From Mangifera indica (lineage: Eukaryota; Streptophyta; Magnoliopsida; Sapindales; Anacardiaceae), in NCBI RefSeq assembly GCF_011075055.1, contig NC_058150.1, positions 1,860,001 through 1,924,000 on the forward strand: a stretch of 64,000 bases of DNA. Reading direction: 5' to 3'. Positions 9,567-24,200 of the stretch are shown here, one piece after another; position 1 is the stretch's first letter; each line of letters starts with the position of its first letter. The position numbers and the translations under genes were made by a program. Under the pieces are notes generated by a model that had not been told where the DNA came from, did no database searches, and saw nothing but the letters and a program-made list of their open reading frames with translations.

Positions 9567-12500
9567 ATGCCGGTGGCTGCTTCGGCTATTTACTTCTTGA
9601 ATCTCCGTGGCGATGTCCTCATCAATCGCCTCTATCGAGACGACGTCGGGTTAGCTTCTCTTATTGTTCGTCTTTATTATCATTTCATACCATTCGAGTA
9701 TATTTTTTTGTGATAAATTGATTAATTGTAGGGGAAACATGGTGGACGCGTTTCGAATGCATATTATGCAAACGAAAGAGCTTGGTACGTGTCCGGTACG
9801 GCAGATTGGAGGTTGCTCATTCTTTTATATGAGAATTAGCAATGTTTATATTGTAATTGTTGTTAGCAGCAATGCGAATGTGGCTTGTGCGTTCAAGTTT
9901 GTCGTCGAGGTAGTTAGGGCATTTTCTTTTGTTGTTTGTAGCTTCTTATTTGTAGCTGCTATTTTGGGTTTTATGTTGCAATTTTCATTTATGCAGGCGG
10001 TCGCTTTGTTCAAGTCTTATTTTGGTGGTGCTTTTGATGAAGACGCTATCCGGAATAATTTTGTTCTCATTTATGAGCTATTGGATGGTAAGGAGTTTGA
10101 ATTGTTGTCCTTTTTGTTTTTACCTTTTAATGTCGTTGTATGAGCTGTGTTCTTTCTTTAATATCTTGAATTCTTGTCAATTATGCTTTGATACGGAAAA
10201 CTGCAATGCTATCTGGTTGATATGATGGGAAGACTTTGACATGCATCATGACCAGTGGCTTATTTGCTTTTACTGATACAATATTATGACTCAAGAAAAA
10301 ATTTCAGTATCCAAAATCTGCTGGAAATGCCAAAGTGATGTAATTACTATGTAGGAAGAGATTTTTATTTTTTTTAAATAAAACCAGGTTATTGAACATT
10401 GTGTCAATATTATAGCAAATGTGTGGTCTCTTTGATGCCATAATATTGGAAAGCATTGCATGCCTTCTTTTTCTTTTGTTTTCAGTGTCTTTTCGATGTT
10501 ATTGAATTTTAATATTCTGCAACATAGAAACCTTCTAAGGTGGAAGAAGACATTAAATAGTTAGTTCATTGTGTTCATGAGCTTTGCTTACTTCTTGTAC
10601 CTTAATTTTAGTTGTTGCTTTCCATTCTAGAATCTTTGCATCCTGTGCTAAGATTTGTAATGTTTGGCCTATAAATGTCCATTAAGTTCAGAATGAAAGA
10701 ATTTATTCTGGATTACCAAAACGTGTGATAAGCATTTTGGTAATATCTCAGTGTGACTGTGTCTTGCAAAGAGTTGAATTCTACACACGATACAACCATG
10801 AAATATAATAAATCAAAGACTCTAAGTAACAGCCAAACTGATATACACAGTGCACCATTAGTCTGTTGGTAGCCCTTTAAGTCCAAATGTTGCTTTGATG
10901 ACAGATAACGAGTGAAATTAGTTCATACTAGCTGATTCAATTATTAATAAAACCATACAAGTTAGTGGTGTTAAAATTTGAAGTGGTCTGTTTAACAATA
11001 ATGTGATGTATTATTTACCCACACTCTGTATCAAAGTCTACATGTTATTGTATGAGTGATTGATATCAACCTCTAATATGCAGAAATTATGGATTTTGGT
11101 TATCCGCAAAATCTTTCTCCTGAGATATTAAAACTTTATATCACTCAAGAAGGAGTGCGCTCACCATTCTCATCCAAGGTTAGTTGTTTGTTTATAGTTT
11201 AAAAATGTGATTTTGTAAGGCAATCTTCAGTGAGTTTGTTTTTGATATTTTGTTTATTTTTCTGAAACATTTTTTTTATTGTCCTTGAATAATACTCATG
11301 CTACATCTTCATATTAAAGGGCTCAGTTTGTTGTTCAATGTTAATACTATTTAAGTAGTACATAATCAGTTATTTCCATCACTTTGAAAATAAATAGCCT
11401 ACAGATAAACCTGTCCCAAATGCAACTTTACAAGTTACTGGTGCAGTTGGTTGGCGCAGAGAGGGCCTTGTTTATAAGAAAAATGAGGTGATGAAATTGT
11501 CTGTGTTTCTTTCATTATCTCTTTCTTGGCATTGATGATAACAAATCTGATAATTTTTTTGTTCATTTTGTGCAGGTCTTTCTTGATATTGTGGAAAGTG
11601 TGAATCTTCTCATGTCATCAAAAGGTGGGCTTATTTTTCTGAAGTGTTTTGGATGATTGTTGTCTTGTTGCTTACAAACAACATGGTGATTGTAGGTAGT
11701 GTTTTACGCTGTGATGTAACGGGAAAGGTTCTTATGAAGTGCTTCCTCTCTGGAATGCCTGATTTAAAGTTGGGTTTAAACGATAAAATTGGACTTGAGA
11801 AAGAATCACAGCTGAAATCCCGTCCTACTAAAAGGTACCTTCTGATGGTTTGCATGTACTTTCTACCAAAGTTGCTGTGTTGATTTTTTTCCCCTAAAAT
11901 TATAAATTGCAATTTTATTTATGAAAAAAAAAAGTGGGTGTGTAGAGGAAACTTTGGGTTGGATATGGCTCCGCTATTTTTTTAATAATAAATTGAGTGT
12001 TTGAGTTATTTGTTTAGAATTTGCCAAAAAAGGTTTTATTGTTCTCAGAAAGTTATCTATAATGGTAGTTTTTGTTCACTAATTTTCCTTTTAATCTGGT
12101 TGCTTTTGAACCATAGAACGTTTGTTAAAAATTACAGAGTATCTTTTAAAAGTATATTATTAGTAACCGAATGGGTATGTGTATATGTCAGAATTTTCCT
12201 TATTTTGTCACTTGATTCACATTAGATTTTTTCTATTTTATTATGCTTTCAAATTTTGTACAATATTTAAATTAAAATCTTAATTTTCTTCGTGATAATT
12301 GTATTAATGCCTATTTTGTGGCATTTTTGGGTCTTAATGCTGGTATGCATTAATCTTCTGCTGTTGTTTATTTAAGCAGTGTAATTATTCTTTTCATGTC
12401 TGTGATACTCTTCTTAATGGAGTGTTACATACTTTTTTTTTTCTTTTTTTTGCTTCTGTCTGCTTCTATCACAATCGATTAAATATAGTCATGATAATAT

Positions 12501-14757
12501 GATTTTCATTTTTTACCAATAGTTTTGCCCAACTTATTTTAGATTCTTGAAGTCTATGATTGTGTGCAAACCTTTTCTGATGTGTGAAGGCTATAAGTTT
12601 TTTTTGGTTCAATAATTATATACATTTTTAAATAGCTCTCTATTATAAATCAAGATACGGTTGAGTTATATAAAATTAATGCAACATATGCTTTGTTCAT
12701 TTAATGCATAAATATGAGTTAGCTTTTATTCTCTGTTTGTTCATTATATTGAGAGTTGCATTTTGTTTGAGATTATGTATATTTAAAATGAAGAACTGCA
12801 ACATATTTTTTGTTCCTTTCCATGTGGTTAATTGAAACTGCAATTTGTTGCAGTGGTAAAACAATTGAGCTTGATGATGTTACTTTCCATCAATGTGTGA
12901 ACTTGACGAGGTTCAATTCGGAGAAGACAGTGAGTTTTGTGCCACCTGATGGTGAATTTGAATTGATGAAGTAAGTTGAGAACTTGTGATATTCGATTTT
13001 ACTAAACCATGCAAATTATGTTTTATGTATAATTGAATTAGCTTCCAGCTACCTATCCCTCTGTTTAAGTTAGCTGCCTTTTACAGAAATATCAGTCACT
13101 TAACCATATATTGCATGTCAAAGAATTCTGAGGTTGGTCAAAAATTTTTGTTTAAGAACATTAGCATTGGTGCACTAACAGTTGACAGTTTTTTGACATC
13201 ACTTTATCAACCTAATTCTTGTTTTCCCCTTGTATTGTGCACTGTATGTCTATTTATAATTCTACCTTCTCGTTTGTTTACCACTTCTGCCATTCCTATT
13301 GATTGAAAATTGCACAACTTATGTAAGCAAAATTAATCATTTTGTCTGACAAGCTGTATCCTTTTGCCTTTGTAGACTCTACCCCTCTTTCTTCTTCCTT
13401 CTGAAGCAGTTATCAGAGTAGATTTTTCCCTTGTTTAATCCCAACTTTTACCCCATTAATTCTCTGGTTCTTCTTCTAAATTGATTGCTTGGTTTATTTC
13501 TATTTCTGATGGCATCACTGTCATTTAATATGTGGAAATTCTAGAAAATGTTAGACTGTATTGTATTTTCTTGGAGGTTGCATAAGTTATAATTTTCTTG
13601 GCTCTGATTGTTTGTTTGAATGAATTAGGTATCGTATAACTGAGGGTGTTAATCTTCCATTCCGTGTCCTGCCAACAATTAAAGAGCTTGGTCGAACACG
13701 CATGGAAGTAAATGTTAAGGTCTGTAGTTTTTAAAGTTTTCTATAAAATCTTCATGATTCCACGTTTTACTTATACATTGTAAATTTCAGGTAAAGAGTG
13801 TTTTTGGTGCAAAAATGTTTGCACTTGGGGTTGTTATCAAGATTCCTGTACCAAAGCAGACAGCAAAGACGAGTTTCCAAGTGACATCAGGTCGAGCAAA
13901 GTACAATCCTGCTATTGATTGCTTGGTTTGGAAGTGAGTATTTCACTTCATTCTTTAGGCCATTGATTTGATCTTACTGTCTACATTATTATGTAGTTTT
14001 GTCTATTTTGGTTTCAATATTATCTTCAGATAATTAAGTGTCTGCCTTAACCTCATTTGATGCATGGATACCCCACTGCAAAAATTTACCTTAAGGCTTC
14101 TATATCAATTTTCTTTGCATCTAAAATAAATCTAGTAGTTGATAAAATTGCCTCATGGAAAACTAGTTTTGAACCCCAATTGCAGAGATTGAGATGAAAT
14201 GGCTGATAATTATGTATGTGGCCATATGTTTCATTTTTCAAGAATTTAGTTCTGAAACTGTTGCTTAGTGTCATGTGTATATATTTTTCAGGATAAGAAA
14301 ATTTCCTGGACAAACTGAGCCGACCATGAGTGCTGAGATTGAGTTGATCTCCACTATGGCAGAGAAGAAGTCTTGGACCAGGCCACCAATTCAGATGGAA
14401 TTCCAGGTTCTTAAATATGTTTCTGTTTTTGGTTATTTCATTGATTTAGAATCATGTAAAATATTTTACCTGTCTCATGTGCAAATGCATTGTTCTTGTA
14501 TTGTTAACATATCTGTCATGGATGAAAACTGACAGGATTGATCTTTGTTGTTGCAGGTTCCCATGTTCACAGCATCTGGTTTGCGTGTTCGTTTTCTAAA
14601 GGTATTTATTTTTGCTTAAAATGTTGTTAATTTTTTTTTTTTTTAAACACTGAATTGACACTAGCACTTTCTGCAGGTATGGGAGAAGAGTGGCTACAAC
14701 ACTGTTGAATGGGTCCGTTATATAACCAAAGCTGGTTCATATGAGATTAGGTGCTAG
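9567..14757 (+). CDS. AP2M: AP-2 complex subunit mu (clathrin adaptor)
   Basis: Thirteen exons: 9567-9649, 9732-9909, 9997-10087, 11084-11178, 11398-11487, 11576-11624, 11696-11834, 12854-12970, 13629-13719, 13791-13933, 14292-14406, 14557-14601 and 14677-14757. All introns are GT-AG and all phases agree. The product is 438 residues, the same length as the Arabidopsis protein (At5g46630). The N-terminal longin-like domain (about 1-140) starts [20 protein letters not shown] and includes [20 protein letters not shown]. The mu-homology domain (about 170-436) includes [47 protein letters not shown] and ends [17 protein letters not shown]. The protein is the medium chain of AP-2. It recognises YxxPhi cargo and acts in clathrin-mediated endocytosis at the plasma membrane. 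Introns 3 (1.0 kb) and 7 (1.0 kb) are the longest. A CACGTG motif lies near 9300 in the promoter. Confidence 0.97.
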
Positions 14758-16655
14758 AAACATGGCATTGCTGCAGCGAGACTTCTACTTGACTGGAGCA
14801 GAGATGGGAATGTGTTGCCAGTTGAATTGATTGAAATATTTCATATATTTCCTTTGTGACAAGGTGAATATGCCTAAAACATCCCTCTCAAATAATGCAG
14901 CTCGGCTTCTGCCCTCTTTATTCTTTGGGCTATTTAATTGCTCATGGTGGAGTTTTGTCTGTATGATTTGTTGTGATTGATTATCTTGGTTTGATATTTG
15001 TTTTGTAAAGGCTGGTTAGCTTCATAGAAACTGGAAAACTGAACAATTTTTGTGACAAATAGTGTTTATTGCTTTTCCCTAGAGCTATGTTTTCTCTTTT
15101 AATTATAGATTTAGTGAATGAAATCGACTGCGATTGTTTTGAGCTTGGGAACTATTATTTTACATATATTAAAGTTGTTTTCTGCAAGGTTTCACCTCAT
15201 TACCGAATTCTGTTTCTGTGCCTCACCCTCTTAAACCTTAGTGTCTTTGAAGGCATAATATTCATTTCTGTTCTCTTTTTCTTTTCTCCCACCTTGTGAA
15301 GTTGAAATCTTGACAATTAATGCAATATGACTACCTTTAATCCGGTTGCGACATCTTCTAGATTTAACTTTTCAGTTGTTTTTGAACCGAGTGATAAGTA
15401 ACTTTTAGTGTTTAGTTTTTGGGATTTTTTATCTTACTGTCCATTTGTTTGGAATTAATAGTGGATTCAAACTGAATTGACTTTGGTTTAAATTCATGTT
15501 TGATTCAAACAAATTGAACTTAAATTAAAGTTTTAGTTTAAATTTGATTTGTTTCTTCGATCGGTGTTTACATAGAATTCAAGTCCACTTTTACTGGGAA
15601 TGTGTTTCTTATTTTTTAACCTCCTGAGAGCCTTGCAGTGAACCTCGGTCTGCTGTCATCTAAACCTGCAATTATAGTTCGGATAAATCAGGATAAAACT
15701 TTATTGCGACAAACTCTGAACGTCTCCCTCGCCCCATTGGGCAAGATCAGGACCTCTGCTTGGAATGTTGCCAAGTGCCAACTGTCTCTTTTATTGGCAA
15801 CCGGTATATTGCGACTTTTCTTTAAATTCAATCAGACGTGTCACCTACCACTTTCATTTGGCTCTTTCAAACTATTCGGCCCTGTTATCCATGCAACTAA
15901 GCATATTTATTGTTTATTTGACCGTAGAAGATTTTCTGGTTCCGGGCATTGCGCAAAGAAAAATGGCAATAATCAAACAATCCTTTCCAAGAGAAGAAAA
16001 CATGATCATCTCATGAAATTGACACCTTCGACAGCACTAATTAATCAAGTTGAGAACTTCCCTTTTGCTTTTCGATTTGTCATAATAATTTCAATAATAG
16101 ACTAATATTTCAAGAATGAGAAGAGCCAACCCTAAAAAGGATAAGTTGTGCCCTTTCTCATGAATCATAATACATCATTTATAAATCAAAGATTCTTCTC
16201 CCAATCTACCAATCTTGGGATCATTTTTTCACCCAATGCCATTTTCCCATATTACCCTTCCTTCAAGTAACCAAAACCTTCACACCCAATAACCATTTGC
16301 CACGTACACATCTTACCCGCCATAAAACGGTGGGCGAAATTTCAGTACAAGTTTAACTTCAAAACCCCTGAAACCAATTTAAAACCCCACCTGACTTCAC
16401 AGATTCCCATTTTCACTTCCTCTCTTTTTCCTGTTTTGATTTGTTCTGTTCGAGGTAATTGAGATGGGATACAATACAATGAAGTAAACTAAACTCTTTC
16501 AAGTAGGATAACTGACTGCTCACTCGTCATTATCATCATCAAATTCTTTTTTAGACTTAATCACTAAGAGAAATTTCACTAACCAAATCTGATACATTTC
16601 TTGGAATCCAAACATAAAACCGTTCTTTCATTTTGTTTTCTCATTTTCAAGAGAA
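14758..16655. other. Intergenic region between AP2M and the type-II AHL gene
   Basis: This holds the AP2M 3' flank, then a short AT-rich stretch at about 15455-15560 rich in TTCAAAC/GTTTAAAT motifs, which resembles the dispersed repeats of the 36-43 kb region. An open frame of 155 codons at 15638-16105 (+) has no motif I recognise and overlaps a second open frame, so I do not call it a gene. From about 16200 the sequence is CT-rich promoter and leader of the next gene. Confidence 0.45.
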
Positions 16656-19600
16656 ATGGATGCAAGAGATGCACTGCAACATGGGCATTCAAACATTTTA
16701 ATGGGGTCCTTTTCTTTCGCTGGCAATACCACCATGATTCCGCCTCCGTCTTCCGCAGCAGATGCCGCTAGCAGGTTCCAGTTCAACTCTCTGGCCCCAC
16801 CGTCTCCATCACCGTCACAATCACAACCTCGTCCTCACTCTAGGCTGCTTGATTCGCTTACTGCTGCCAACCCTTTTGATGGATTACAGTCTTCGAGGGC
16901 AGGTGGTGCGGGGTTTGCCATTGATTCTTCCAAGAAGAAGCGTGGCAGGCCAAGAAAGTATGCCCCCGACGGCAACATTGCCCTCAGACTAGCTCCCACC
17001 GAGTCGCCAGCTTCACATAGGGGAGATTCTGGTGGTGGGGGTGACACGTCAGCATCCGAGCCTCCGGCTAAGAGGAACCGGGGCCGGCCACCGGGTACGG
17101 GGAAAAGGCAGCTGGACGCATTGGGTAAGTTTAGTTAGTAAATTTGTGAAATATCTTATAGGCTGAAAATGAGTTTAAAACAGATGAGAATCAATCGATC
17201 GTTTTGTTGTGAACAGGAGGAGTTGGAGGGGTGGGTTTCACCCCTCATGTCATTACAGTGAAAGCCGGCGAGGTATTGATGATTTATTTTTTTCTCTTAT
17301 TTTGGCAATAGTAACCTTGGCATCCATTTGCATGACTTTTTTCTACACATCGAAAAGATATATTCTTTTTGTATTTTAATAATAGAGCCAATCAAATTAA
17401 ATTTAGTGCTTACATTCCTAGCTTTAGCTTAGCAGTTGAAGAAAGGAAATTGATGCTTAACATGAGGTGACAAATAAATTGATTAAATTAAATCTAATGT
17501 GTTTGAGGATATTCTATGTTCTTTGGGTAAATACAACTAATTATGCACTTACAATATGAGTTAAGGAAGTGATCTTAGTAGTGGGATGGATAGCCTTTGT
17601 GTGCCACAACCCCTGTCAGGGAGCAAAAGGAAACACACGAGTAACATGGGATGTTTAGAATCCGTAAGAGATAAGATGTTGCATTCTCTATATATGGTAT
17701 CTAATTAATGAAAATTGAAATTTTCCATACAAAAGAATCTGGTGAATTAGTGCCAAAGGGTCTGCACGTTGTAATACCCCTTCTTGCACAGTTTGACATC
17801 ACTCAACCATTGACCCAACAAACATCAGTCTCCTGGTCACTCAACATGTATCGGTCACCCAGTTATTAATATACAGGGTTTCATACTTGCAGATAAAAGG
17901 CTTGTGTCATATCTCACCTCTTGTCTTGATAAGCAGTCATTTGCTGTTCTTAAGTTGCAAAGCTGCTTGGGGCTGAATTATCAAGACTACACGCACACAC
18001 TCACATAAATATGCAAACACACACAAACACATATACATACATACATATAAAATTGGTTAAGTTTATCTTTTCTCTATGTAAGATTTTAGGATATTTAGAT
18101 GGTCAAATATGTTGTATGAAGATGTTCAGTTTGATTTCTTTTCCTTATGACTGCTATAAGCCTACTAGAAATATTTATAATGACTAATTTTGAAAAGGAA
18201 CTTTAAAACACCATTTCTGAGCCTTAAATGAAAATCTTATCTTAGAAGCTGTAAACCGAATATGCAATTTGTCATATCGTGCGTTATTAAATTAATTGTA
18301 ATAATTATTAGATGTAACTTGCATTTGTGGTGGCAAACGTGTATCTGACAAATGCTATGCCTTAAGAAAGAAAAAGATAGAGATGCACACTGCAGTTTAT
18401 TCAATTAGTGGATTATGTATATATACTATCTTATATGTTATTCACTCATGGATTAAAGAATAGCTTTATGATGTGGGTTATTAGAAAAAAAGATTTGAGT
18501 TTGCTTTGCATTTGTACAATATTATAGGAGTATAGTTATTTCATAAAGAAAAATTTATGTATGAAGTTTAACACACATTTTGTTCTCTTTCATACTGTAA
18601 AATTATAAAAAGGACTTTCTTATTTTTTCCTTCCAAAAATTGTTTCCTTTGGGTTTTTCCATAGTAGGATTTTATAACTTTGTTTAGTATTTTTGTTGGT
18701 CATGAAGGAGTGTAAAGAGTCTGGTTATCTCTCTCTCTCTCTTTTTCAACCGGGATCCATTTGTTCAAAATGTACTCTGCCCCTTTGATTTGCAGGACAT
18801 AGCAGAAAAATTAATGGCATTTTCACAGCAAGGACCTCGGACAGTATGTATTCTCTCCGCAAATGGTGCCATCTGCAATGTTACCCTTCGCCAACCTGCA
18901 ATTTCTGGTGGTACTGTGACTTATGAGGTACTTTTGATGTTCATTTATGATCGGTTTGAGCATTACCTATGTTTGACTGACATGAAATGGAATTTATTTA
19001 TAGCTTCCAAAAATTCAAGGCCATGGAATGTAGCACTGTGGGACGGCCAAAATGTTTCTACATAAAACCTTTTTTACCTTAATTAATTTGAAAAATCTTA
19101 TACAAATCTACATGGAGATAATATCAATTTGAAACTGCCTACATAGAAGCTCTTGCTCATGAAACAGGCCTAAATATAGCTCAGTATGGAAGACAATCTT
19201 AATTTCTTATTTGAATATGTATGACACCTTTTGATTTGATTTGATTTGGAACATCTGTTTAGTTTAGATCTTTTGTATTTTCTCAAAGATTTAGTACTTG
19301 CCCATATAGCATATGAACCTTAATTAAATTAGTTTCAAAGAAAGGCCTGCTGGTAGAACAGGATAGAAGGTGATACAAGTTATGATGCCAAGGTGAATTG
19401 TTTAAACCTAAAGTAAGGTTTTATACTTTTATATTACTAATTATGTCAAAGGAGAAATGGTATGCTTTTTGGAGTATAATGTTGGGCAATTTAACGAAGA
19501 ATATATTTGTTTCAATTTATGAGATTATTTTAGTTAGATTTTAGCTAAAGTAGTTTCTATAGCTCGAGTGATAGATTGGTAAATAACTTGCATTCATGAG

Positions 19601-21251
19601 AAACTTATTCAAGAGTTCCAATTGAAATGATGGGCGGGCTGTGTTAAAACAAAACAAGAGAATTGCACATGAGATAGTCAAGCCAGTTATTATCATTTAC
19701 ACCGGGGATGTAGATGTTATAATGGGCTTATAAATAATTCTAAAGTGCCTAGAATTTGAACTTTGAATTTCTCAATACTCATCAAGCATGGATTTAAGTA
19801 ATATAGGATGGAAAGAGGTTGGTTACAGTGAACTTGAGCTCAATTTAGTCTATTAGGCTTAGCAGCTGCACAATAACACATTTTACTTCGGTTTATCCTA
19901 GTTTCAATTTATAACTATCACTATAGCTGAATGTGATACACACACGTATATAATGTGAAATTAACTATAAGTCTCTTCTCTCCTTCCTGACAAGCACCCT
20001 TCCCTCTGTAAACTGACATAAGCATACCCTCTGTAAAGTTTTATCTTGACCAACCAGACTTTTTTTAAAACAAAATAGTCAGTCAGAAAAAGTGTGTATT
20101 TGTATGAGTTATGTATCAAATAATGTTGGATGCATCCACTTTACAAACAAATCTTGAGATATCCAAGTGCATCCTGTTTTGACTGGAAGACATCTAGTAG
20201 AGATGTCTGTGTTAATCTAAGCTGAGGAGCTTCTTGGAGTCCTATTCATTTCTGAAAGTTGGACAATGTCCGGATTTCCTGTTTAACAGGAACACTTTAT
20301 TGGGTGGGTGGGTTCTGTATATCTGCCAACAGCAAGAGCAGGTGAGGATGCCTTTTTTTGTTTTTCCTTTTATGGATCAATTGTAATATCATATGGTCAG
20401 TTGGTGAGTGTAAGCTCATGTGAACTTCAAAGCCTGGCAATAGTTGCTACCCAATTAAATATTACTATTGATAATTCTGTGTTCGCTTCAGTAAATTGCT
20501 GACTGCGATAGTTCATACTCTCTTTGACATCTCCTTCTGATCTTTTTGTTGTAAAATGCTATCAATAAATTGCTGGGTCTTTCTCCCAGTCACTATTTTG
20601 TAAAATATCCCTTGCATTAATGCGAAACCCTATCTTTTAATAGATTTGAAAATGAATTCTTTCTCATCTAAACTATATACTTTCTCTTCTCAAATTGCCA
20701 TTTCTTCTTTGCAGGGACGATTTGAAATTATTTCACTATCAGGCTTCTTCCCGCTTTCTGAAAACAATGGTAGTCGCAGCAGGACTGGTGGACTAAGTGT
20801 GTCCCTTGCAGGATCAGATGGTCGAGTTTTGGGTGGTGGAGTTGCTGGAATGCTATTGGCAGCATCTCCTGTGCAGGTATCATTCTACCATTGTTTGCAT
20901 CCATTCATAGATCTATAATGTACATGTTAGAAGGTATGGAGCAATTTGTATAGATTAAACTGTATTTTCCATTCCTTATAGGTAATTTTGGGAAGTTTTA
21001 TCACGGAGGGGAAAAAATCCAACCCAAATAATTTGACATCTGGTCCATCTTCATCAACAGCACCTCATATGTTGAACTTTGGTGCACCTGTGACATCTAG
21101 TCCTCCCTCTGATGAACGCTCAAGTGATTCTTCAGATGACAATGGCAGTAGCCCTCTTAACAGAGCCAGTGGGCTTTTCAGTAATCCTTCTCAGTCGTAT
21201 CATAATATGCATATGTACCATCATCTATGGTCTGGCCAAGCTTCGCAATGA
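16656..21251 (+). CDS. AT-hook motif nuclear-localized protein, type II (two AT-hooks plus PPC domain)
   Basis: Five exons: 16656-17124, 17217-17272, 18796-18927, 20715-20876 and 20982-21251. All are GT-AG and in phase, giving 362 residues. There is a low-complexity Pro/Ser/Ala N-terminus, then AT-hook 1 KKRGRPRKY (about 94-102) and AT-hook 2 RNRGRPPGTGK (about 140-150). The PPC/DUF296 domain runs from about residue 160 to 290: GGVGFTPHVITVKAGE, DIAEKLMAFSQQGPRTVCIL, GRFEIISLSG and LGGGVAGMLLAASPVQVILG. A Ser/Asp/Asn-rich tail ends in WSGQASQ. FTPHVI is the type-B PPC signature, and the intron-containing structure fits clade B (AHL1-14 group). These proteins bind AT-rich minor groove and matrix attachment DNA as PPC oligomers and modulate chromatin and growth. 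I do not assign a specific AHL number. Intron 3 is 1.8 kb. Confidence 0.95.
18001..18050 (+). repeat. AC/AT-rich microsatellite in intron 2 of the AHL gene
   Basis: Imperfect CA-rich repeats (CAAACACACACAAACACATA and the following ATACATACATACATAT). A (CT)n tract also stands at about 18729-18742, roughly 55 bp in front of the exon 3 acceptor, and may add to its pyrimidine content. Confidence 0.7.
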
Positions 21252-24200
21252 AGACGAAGCTGTGATAATGCTACTGACATAGTAATTGAACTTGCATAGT
21301 GGATAGATCATATCACTGAAATACAAATGGTAGAAGATCTTCTGTCTTTCCCATTTAGATTGGGTATTTGTATAATTCTCTTTAGTCATAGTCCTCTTTT
21401 GCATCTCTGTTTGATGCAATAGCTACTGTTGACAGATGAGGAAGTGCAGCCTGTTTATTTATTGTTTCTTCTCCTTTGACCTCAATGATCATCGTATGGT
21501 TGATTATCAACTATAATTTCTTCTACCCACCTTCATCACAACCACAATCAAAGCCGCTGTCTCCCATTCAGCCACCACATATTTCGGATCATGAGCCAAT
21601 TCTGGCAACAAATAATATGAACCTAGAAGAGAAAGAGAAGCCTCCTGCTGTAACAATAGTAATAACCTTTATAAATCTTCACAAACACTGAAACCAAACT
21701 GATTACCAAAAAACAATAATTAAAACGAAATATGGATTTCAAATTAACCAAGAATAACTTAGAAAAAAAAAAAAAGAAATTGAAACAACAAAAAACCAGG
21801 TAAAGAAAAAGTAGAGATGATGGAAAAAAAAAAAAAAAAAAAAATTAGGCTTTCATGTTCCTTTGCAATTAAAGTGAAAAAATGTAATTTCTAAAGCTTG
21901 AGATAAAAAAAAAAAAGTTATTAAAAACATGTTGAGTGGGAAATAATCATTCTCCCTTAAAAAGTAAATTAATCAAATTTAACTCTTCAAGGTAATTTTT
22001 TTATGGCTAAAACACTAATTTCCACTTAAAATTTGGTGTATTTTTAAATTTTTTATCTACAAAGTTTTAAAATTTTAAATATTCATTTTTATGTTAAATT
22101 TTTTTATTAAAATAAAAATAAAACTGTTATTTATAATAAAAATTAAAATTTTATATATTTTTTTTCATAATTTAAAAAATTAACCATTTAAAAAAATTTA
22201 ACATTATCCCTATAGAGAAAATACAAAAATTAATCATATTTAACTGCTCAGGGTAAATTTTTTATTATTTATTATTAGTCACACACAGCCCACAATAGAG
22301 TGCAAGGACGGCTAACTCTAATGCCTTCTCAGTCAAATACAAATTTGTATAGCTACCAATTCATCCACCAAATTGAAATCATCAAAGCTTGTTTCATCAT
22401 CTTTCGCAATTTGGGTCGTCAAACCTTAATTTTCTCTCATTTTTTATTTTTATTGTATGGTGGAAATAATCTAAGTTTAACATCTTCCTATTATGGCATA
22501 AATCATGTTATTTTTCAATACACAAAGTTTGACTAAGCTTTTATGAAAATTACTATCGAAATAATAATTTACTTTTATGTGAATTATCTTATGTTATGAT
22601 CTCTCTATTTTTGGTAAGTCATTGTCTCATGAAAAATTACGCTAAATATGCTTTTATAGAAACTATATGTATGTTTTTCGAACCCTTTTAAGTATATAAA
22701 TTAGACTCGTATATAAATTTTACCCATAATTCATGTGTATACTTATGTAATGTGTCTTATTATTATCATATATTATATATATTATGATAAATCGTCAAGA
22801 TATCATTACAAATGGATGAATAATGTAATAAAATATGTGGGCTCTTGTTTGACGTGTAGACTTGGAAGCTAAAATTGTTATTTCTTAGTTGTTTTAAGGT
22901 TTTTTGAACATTTAAATTTGAATTGTATATGTAATTACAGTAATGTAACTAAACCAGAGCCTTAATGGGATGATGGACAAGTCAAATGACTATGTAACGA
23001 AAGACGCGTGTCAAGGTAGGAAAGTGAGTCGGCAGGGATGTTCCAACGACAATTCAACCACTGCAAGATTAAGAATATTCGCATAACTACAACGGGCAAA
23101 AAACCTGTCAATTCTCATATTTCCAAACCCAAGGCATATAAAATTAAATATTTCCAATTAATAACCCCAATAGTTTATGAAATTATCTAAGAAAGAGTTT
23201 CAATTTTTTTTTTATTATAACCAGAATTTTGTTTGTATTAATTAGACGAATAAATCTAAAATATTATAATCAGATTTATAATTACTCGTAAATTAAGGTT
23301 TTACAAATGTTATCTAAGCATATCCTCAATTTTTATTTAAAAATTTATTCAAAATATACTATAATATGTAATATATTTCAAGGAGGGCCAAAGATATTTT
23401 TCACCCAAAGTCTGTTGAAATGATAAATTTTTAGTTTTTAAGTTTAAAAAAAATCAAATTTTTACTCATTATCTACTTTTATGAGTAAATTTCATTAAAT
23501 AAAAAAGTAAAAATATCGTTTTAATATATATTTTTTCTATTCTATTTTTCTTTTAAAAAAACATAAAAACATATGTTTAGAGGTGAATTATAATTTTTAA
23601 AAATGTTAAGGGTATTTCAAACAATTTTCAAAGAGGTTTTGCAAATTCAAAAAAGTTTCAATTTCAATATACCACCAATAATTTTAAAATTAACAATTGC
23701 ACTTCCAAAAAGCTAAATAAAATGTAACATATTTAGGTTGGTTAGAGTTTTGATATTTTTAAGGGTTTAAGTAATAAAATTTTAAATTGGATGTATCAGT
23801 AATTTGACATTAAAATTTAGTGTTAATAACAATTTCGTAATTTCAATAAAATAACGAAATAATTATATCTAGAAAAACCAACCAAAATTCACTAACAAAA
23901 TTAAAGGAGAGGCGAAAAATTTGATTTTTAAAATTTAAAAAGTGAGAATTTGTCATCCCAATGGAATCTTGGGTGGAAAATAATTGTTTGGCCTTCAGGA
24001 AGATGATATCTCGTCGATTTAGTCCTTAAATATGTTCGAAAACTTCAAATTATGGTATTTCCTTTTACTACAAGATAGATCATGTAAGGATGAATTTCAA
24101 TATATATGTCAACATTAACATGCAAATCTCTAGACTAATTTTTTAAATAATAAAATTATATACATCTAGTTTTATATATTTAATTGAGTATTTTGATGAT

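Noticed and set aside
15638..16105. 155-codon plus frame
   Set aside because: It overlaps another open frame, matches no known family, and has no clear promoter or splice context. It is kept only as a remark in the intergenic entry.
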